The notes below the pieces were generated by a model. The model was not told the DNA's origin. It worked only from the letters and a program-made list of their open reading frames with translations, and made no database searches. The translations under genes and the position numbers were made by a program. Below are positions 5,710-9,747 of a stretch of DNA of 9,747 nt, one piece after another. The DNA is from Methanocalculus sp. (GTDB taxonomy: Archaea; Halobacteriota; Methanomicrobia; Methanomicrobiales; Methanocorpusculaceae), in the NCBI RefSeq assembly GCF_029762515.1, contig NZ_JARVGN010000032.1, forward strand, positions 1 to 9,747. Direction: 5' to 3'. Each line of letters begins with the position of its first letter. Within the stretch, counting starts at the first letter, position 1.

Positions 5710-7554
5710 TTATGCCGATCTATCTTCTTCAACCAACTCACTCATAACATTATCTCCCCTATCCTCTTTGTCCTGCCCAAGATACAACTGATAATACTCC
5801 CCCTTCAATTCAAGCAGCACCTCGTGGGTTCCTCTCTCAATGATCCGACCCTTTCTCAGCACATAGATCACATCCGCATTCTGAATCGTGGTGAGCCGGT
5901 GTGCAATAGTAATCACTGTCATCTGCTCAGAGAGCTTATTTATTGAGTCTATAATCTTCTTCTCGGAGATATTATCAAGCGAACTGGTCGCCTCATCCAA
6001 CAACAGGATCTCCGGGTTCCGCAGAATAATTCGCGCGATCGCAACCCGCTGCCGCTGCCCCCCGGAGAGCTTCATCCCCTGGTCGCCTATGATCGTATCA
6101 TAGCCATGATCGGTTGCCATGATGAATGAATGGGCATCAGCACGCCGGGCCGCCTCGATGATCTCCTCATCGGTGCAGTCAAGGCCAAACCGGATATTCT
6201 CCTTGATAGAATCATTGTAGATGAAGGTCTCCTGGCCAATATACCCAAGGGAACGTAGGTAGCTGGTGGTGTCGAACTCTGTTACATCAACACCATCAAA
6301 CGATATCACCCCGCAATCCGGATTATAGAGGAGCGCAAGGAGGTTTGCAATCGTTGTCTTGCCTGATCCGGAGTCCCCGACGATTGCAACAGAGGTGTTC
6401 TTCGGAACCTCGAATGAGAGATCGCAGATAATGTTGTTTGAAGCCCCGGGGTAATGGAAGGTCACTCCCTGAAATGCTATAGTATCTTCAAATATGAAGG
6501 GCTTGCCATCAATCTTTGCCTTCTTCTTCTCCTTCTCACTCTCTTGGCTTATCAGCTCACCATACACAAGCTCAAGTGCTGGGAGAGTCTGCACCATTGC
6601 CGTCAAATTGGTCTGCGCCTGGGTTGCAGTAGGAACAAGACGATATAATGCAAGCATGAATGTTCCAAAAAGACCAATATACGAGAGGAAATCCCCCTCT
6701 GTCGAGACATACAGCACAACCGCACCAAGTGCAATAACCGAGAACATGATGAAGTCATTGATGATGGATGGAAGCTTTCCAAGAGCACCTACAAAGGTGT
6801 AAGCCTGCTTCAGCTTCAAAACAGCAACATCATACTTCACTTTCCAGAAGGGGATCGATCCGGTGATGAAGATCGTCTTAATTCCGGAGATAAACTCTTG
6901 GTACGCAACAGACTTCTCCATGTAGGCTTTATTTAATATTGAGCTGTTCCGATAAATCCTGGTGAAAAGCTGCTGCCTGATAATTAATGCATAGACAAAG
7001 CCAAGAATGATGAGTGCAACGGCAAGCCAGACAGATAGATAGACGATGAAGAGGAAGTAGAGGAGCGCCATCAGAGAGTTCTTAATGAATTCCATGAAAG
7101 CACCAATCGCCCCAGCGGCCTCATTCACCGCACCCTGTCCTATATACAGCAGATCACCCTGTTTCTTTGCTGCAAAATAGCTGTAATCATTGCCCATCAG
7201 CCGATAGAAGATCTGCCGATCAAGGGAGACACGGACTGTGGCAAAGACATACGCCCCCGAGTAGGCAACAATCCCATAAAAACCGGCGATAAATGCTGTA
7301 GTCAGAAGCAGCAACAGTGCCGAGGCGAGGAAAGGATGCATTGATGCAGGCAGGATCAGGTCAAAGAACGTATCAAGCAGCCTGTGCTGGTTCTCAACAT
7401 CAAGCCCGTAGTTAATGATCGGGTACACCAGAGAGACCCGGAAAACCTCCAGCCCCGCAAGTGCAATCACCGCCAGAAGATACAGTGCGAGCATCTTCTT
7501 GAAGGGGCCAAAGAGATAGTAGAGAATGTGGACTGCGTTTCTGATGACCGACAC
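5710..7554 (-). CDS. ABC exporter with fused membrane and ATPase domains, probable lipid-linked glycan flippase (MsbA/PglK-like)
   Basis: 614 residues. The N-terminal part (about 15-310) has roughly six hydrophobic segments, near 15-45, 75-105, 155-195 (two), 260-285 and 290-310, as in type IV (exporter) ABC half-transporters. After a charged lysine-rich linker (about 337-350) comes a complete nucleotide-binding domain: Walker A GDSGSGKT (393-400), Q-loop Q441, signature LSGGQ (496-500), Walker B ILLLD (516-520) with E521, and H552. All catalytic residues are intact, so it should be an active ATPase working as a homodimer. Family relatives export lipids, peptides or drugs; PglK flips lipid-linked oligosaccharides in bacterial N-glycosylation. 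Adjacency to the oligosaccharyltransferase gene makes the flippase role the best inference. The start is a GTG (7552-7554) with GAGGAT just upstream. The tail ends in an acidic stretch. A gap of 96 bases separates it from AglB. Confidence 0.92.
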   Translation of the reverse strand: MSVIRNAVHILYYLFGPFKKMLALYLLAVIALAGLEVFRVSLVYPIINYGLDVENQHRLLDTFFDLILPASMHPFLASALLLLLTTAFIAGFYGIVAYSGAYVFATVRVSLDRQIFYRLMGNDYSYFAAKKQGDLLYIGQGAVNEAAGAIGAFMEFIKNSLMALLYFLFIVYLSVWLAVALIILGFVYALIIRQQLFTRIYRNSSILNKAYMEKSVAYQEFISGIKTIFITGSIPFWKVKYDVAVLKLKQAYTFVGALGKLPSIINDFIMFSVIALGAVVLYVSTEGDFLSYIGLFGTFMLALYRLVPTATQAQTNLTAMVQTLPALELVYGELISQESEKEKKKAKIDGKPFIFEDTIAFQGVTFHYPGASNNIICDLSFEVPKNTSVAIVGDSGSGKTTIANLLALLYNPDCGVISFDGVDVTEFDTTSYLRSLGYIGQETFIYNDSIKENIRFGLDCTDEEIIEAARRADAHSFIMATDHGYDTIIGDQGMKLSGGQRQRVAIARIILRNPEILLLDEATSSLDNISEKKIIDSINKLSEQMTVITIAHRLTTIQNADVIYVLRKGRIIERGTHEVLLELKGEYYQLYLGQDKEDRGDNVMSELVEEDRSA

Positions 7555-7559
7555 GGATG

Positions 7560-7565
7560 ATCCTC
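7560..7565 (-). promoter_or_regulatory. Ribosome-binding site supporting a GTG start of the ABC transporter
   Basis: Sense-strand GAGGAT, its GAGG core 7 bases before the GTG at 7552-7554. It is the only good initiation signal at this gene end and supports the non-ATG start. Confidence 0.6.
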
Positions 7566-7614
7566 GTTTCTTCCGAATTGTTTGATGGACAGACGTATCT
7601 AGTTATTCAATAAG

Positions 7615-7622
7615 AAAAAAAA
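7615..7622 (-). terminator. T-run after AglB, possible transcription terminator
   Basis: On the sense strand eight consecutive T follow the AglB stop by about 28 bases. Archaeal RNA polymerase commonly terminates at such U-rich tracts. Just upstream TGTC-TTTC-GACA could form a short, weak hairpin. If used, the ABC transporter gene would need its own promoter, but I see no convincing TATA box in the remaining 60 bases, so partial read-through is possible. Confidence 0.4.
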
Positions 7623-7650
7623 TACAAGGATTGTCGAAAGACACCCCCCT

Positions 7651-9747
7651 TCAGATCCTCAGCCCCTCCATCACCGCTTGGTACGGCACAGAAATCTCCT
7701 GCCCCGTCTCAACAATTCTATAAGGCCCAGTTGCCACAACCACATCATCCGGCCCGGCCTCGGTCGGATATGGCAGCACAAAGAACCCATCCCTACTCTC
7801 CTGTCGATAGGTGAATGTCCTGCCGGTGTTTGTCTTGATCGGCACCTCGATCATTCCGTCTCCCTGCACCGTTGCACCAGGCACAACTTCAAAGATCTTT
7901 ACGTACCTGATATCACCGCCATCGGAGACCATGTTTGTCGGCGACTCATAGACAAGGCGTATATGTCGAAGGGCATCCAGTTCAGTTGATGGAATGAACA
8001 TTTCAGGAGAGAGAATATCTGCCCTGTGCCCGGCAGGTGCGCTCATTTTATACTCCTCAATATACGCCTGAGCCTCAACAGCTGAAGCAAAGGTTTCTCC
8101 ACCAGCAATCACCGGATAGGGGCTGCCAGTCACTCCTGCCAATGATGCTGGGATTGATGTAATAACCCATACCTCGCCCGGATCTCTGGCTGAACCATCG
8201 AAGACGTGGAGACGCTGGATCATCGTCTGGTAGTAACTCTGGCGATAGAGATTGACCGGAGTCAGCATCTGACTGTCCTGTGACTCCTGGTACAGCATTA
8301 CCGTCTGGAAGTGATCAGTTGCATTAACCGGATCAAACCAGGTCGCCATCGCCCAGAACTTGCCTGTCGTCATCTCAATATCGGTGATAATATACCTGAT
8401 ACCAAGTTCTTCCAGCATCACGGTTGCAGCATCCCCATCTGTCTCCATGAAGAGCTGAGCGGACGTTGTCGCTCCACGCTGGAACGGATTTGCATGTGGT
8501 ATCCGCTTTGAGACAAAGGTAATCCAATGGCCATAATCCCACCACGAGAGGACACCATATGCCTCAGGGGGGTACTCATACACACCACGCATCTGGGGAG
8601 TATCAAAGATCTCATAATAATCAACACCCGGATCAGGCGAGTTCTCCCCCAGCCATTGAAGCGCCGCTTTCCAGTCGGCATTCATGCCCCCATCGAGATG
8701 TGATCCAAGGGCAATATTCGCAGACAAGCCGGACCATCCAAAGAGAAGCGCAAGAGCAACCGTCACCACGAGAAGACCTGAGCGTGCAGGGCTTGGGCTT
8801 TCGACTTTGGTAACTTTCTTCTGTGGCTTCTTCTGCTTCTTCCCTTTCTGCCCCACATCTTCCAGGACCTCGGGAGACGGTTCTGGTGAAACAGCCTGCT
8901 CCTTAGGTGCCAGAAACCTCTCGATTCCAGTGAGCCTGAGGAGATCACGCCCCCCAAACTGCATTGCACCACCAACTGCCAGGGCGGCCATCAGCGCAAT
9001 ATTTGATGCAAGATAATACTCAAACCTGAGCTGGCGTGTGGTTGCAAGGAAGATCAGGATAAACCAGATGAGGGTAAAGAGGGCAGGAGCGTCATTCTGT
9101 TTCCATATCCGATAGAGAAGATAGACCACACCGCCAGCGACAAGAATCCAGCCCCAGCTGAACGTGGAGACTGCCATCTCAAGTCGCCAGGGCATCGCCT
9201 CCTGGACGGTGAGTACCACAGCCTGCAATCCAAAGACGGCTGTGAACTGGCTGATATACCCGCCAACAAGCGTAGGCAATACCAAAAGACCAAGAATAAA
9301 AGAACCAATTGATACCCCTGCAAGTGCTCCCGGATAATAATACCAAGGGTGATCTGCCAGATAGCGGGAGATGCCATAGAGGAGGAGCGTTCCGATGATA
9401 ATAAGACTATAGACTATGATGCTCCCGGGACTATAACTCCCAACAGAGAAACCCGGTAATTTAAGCCCAAACGGAATAATCCCAAGAATAACCACCAGGA
9501 ACGTGACACAGTTCGTCAGCACGAGATAGTCAGATTGCTGCTTTCGTATATGATCCAGGATCATCTGCACAAGTGTATAGACAGCAACGATGAAACCAAA
9601 CATCACCATCGTTGTCATATTGTAAAAGCCAAGGAGAAACGCAAATCCCGCAAGCGCTGGATATATCAACACCGGGTTCTTCAGGCTCTCCAGATCAGAA
9701 AGCGTCACCCCACTCTCTTTCAGCTTCAGTAGTGCGATAATAAAACA
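7651..9747 (-). CDS. aglB: Archaeal oligosaccharyltransferase AglB (STT3 family), N-terminus outside window
   Basis: Catalyses transfer of a glycan from a dolichyl lipid carrier to Asn in N-x-S/T sequons on the outer face of the membrane. 698 residues are present. The frame is open through position 9747, so the GTG near 9708 is not the real start and the N-terminal part, which should hold the first transmembrane helices and the acidic DxD motifs, is missing. Seen: about ten hydrophobic segments (right of about 8760); TVQE at 9199-9210, matching the archaeal TIXE motif of the fifth external loop; WWDYG at 8530-8544, the sequon-binding STT3 signature; and DIEMTTGKFWAM at 8347-8382, resembling the DK-type motif region. 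A lysine/proline-rich cytosolic linker (about 8782-8915) precedes the last membrane helix, and a long extracellular C-terminal domain of about 330 residues follows. The family call is firm; the paralogue type is not determinable. Confidence 0.95.
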   Translation of the reverse strand, partial: CFIIALLKLKESGVTLSDLESLKNPVLIYPALAGFAFLLGFYNMTTMVMFGFIVAVYTLVQMILDHIRKQQSDYLVLTNCVTFLVVILGIIPFGLKLPGFSVGSYSPGSIIVYSLIIIGTLLLYGISRYLADHPWYYYPGALAGVSIGSFILGLLVLPTLVGGYISQFTAVFGLQAVVLTVQEAMPWRLEMAVSTFSWGWILVAGGVVYLLYRIWKQNDAPALFTLIWFILIFLATTRQLRFEYYLASNIALMAALAVGGAMQFGGRDLLRLTGIERFLAPKEQAVSPEPSPEVLEDVGQKGKKQKKPQKKVTKVESPSPARSGLLVVTVALALLFGWSGLSANIALGSHLDGGMNADWKAALQWLGENSPDPGVDYYEIFDTPQMRGVYEYPPEAYGVLSWWDYGHWITFVSKRIPHANPFQRGATTSAQLFMETDGDAATVMLEELGIRYIITDIEMTTGKFWAMATWFDPVNATDHFQTVMLYQESQDSQMLTPVNLYRQSYYQTMIQRLHVFDGSARDPGEVWVITSIPASLAGVTGSPYPVIAGGETFASAVEAQAYIEEYKMSAPAGHRADILSPEMFIPSTELDALRHIRLVYESPTNMVSDGGDIRYVKIFEVVPGATVQGDGMIEVPIKTNTGRTFTYRQESRDGFFVLPYPTEAGPDDVVVATGPYRIVETGQEISVPYQAVMEGLRI

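Noticed and set aside
8559..9016. Plus-strand frames of about 84-110 codons opposite AglB
   Set aside because: They lie fully antisense to a confidently identified gene, show no recognisable motif and are rich in Arg, Pro and Ser as expected for shadow frames.

Overview
The window looks like euryarchaeal DNA, most likely a methanogen of the Methanomicrobia (Methanomicrobiales is my guess). The anchor is a large archaeal-type oligosaccharyltransferase (AglB/STT3) gene entering from the right edge. It carries the WWDYG motif and a TIXE-type motif (read here as TVQE). The order-level assignment is inference. Every supported gene is on the minus strand, so the region reads right to left; the plus-strand open frames are shadows. 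There is no RNA gene, CRISPR array, insertion sequence or long non-coding stretch. The largest gap between genes is 116 bases.

Right part (5710-9747): the C-terminal two thirds or so of AglB, then an MsbA/PglK-type ABC transporter with fused membrane and ATPase domains. A run of eight T follows the AglB stop on the sense strand. In function these would be the transferase that moves a lipid-linked glycan onto protein and, by inference, the flippase that carries the lipid-linked glycan across the membrane.

Left part (1-5614): six tightly packed sugar-metabolism genes. In transcription order they are an extended-SDR nucleotide-sugar epimerase/dehydratase; a bifunctional cytidylyltransferase-PfkB kinase related to HldE/RfaE but with the two domains in reversed order; a GmhA-like SIS-domain sugar-phosphate isomerase; a radical SAM protein with a partial SPASM-type C-terminal cysteine set; and the N- and C-terminal halves of a split transketolase, the latter cut by the left edge. 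Gaps are 7-27 bases, apart from 116 bases before the radical SAM gene, and the two transketolase genes overlap by 4 bases (ATGA).

Taken together the window reads as a protein-glycosylation locus in which transferase and flippase sit next to a cassette for an unusual activated sugar. A transketolase, a GmhA-like isomerase, an HldE-like kinase/nucleotidyltransferase and an SDR epimerase are the kinds of enzyme that make nucleotide-activated heptoses in bacteria. The radical SAM enzyme and the TPP enzyme between them suggest a further modification, or carbon-chain extension or branching. No GmhB-type phosphatase and no glycosyltransferase lies in the window, so the pathway as seen is incomplete. 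This cassette is the most interesting part of the window.
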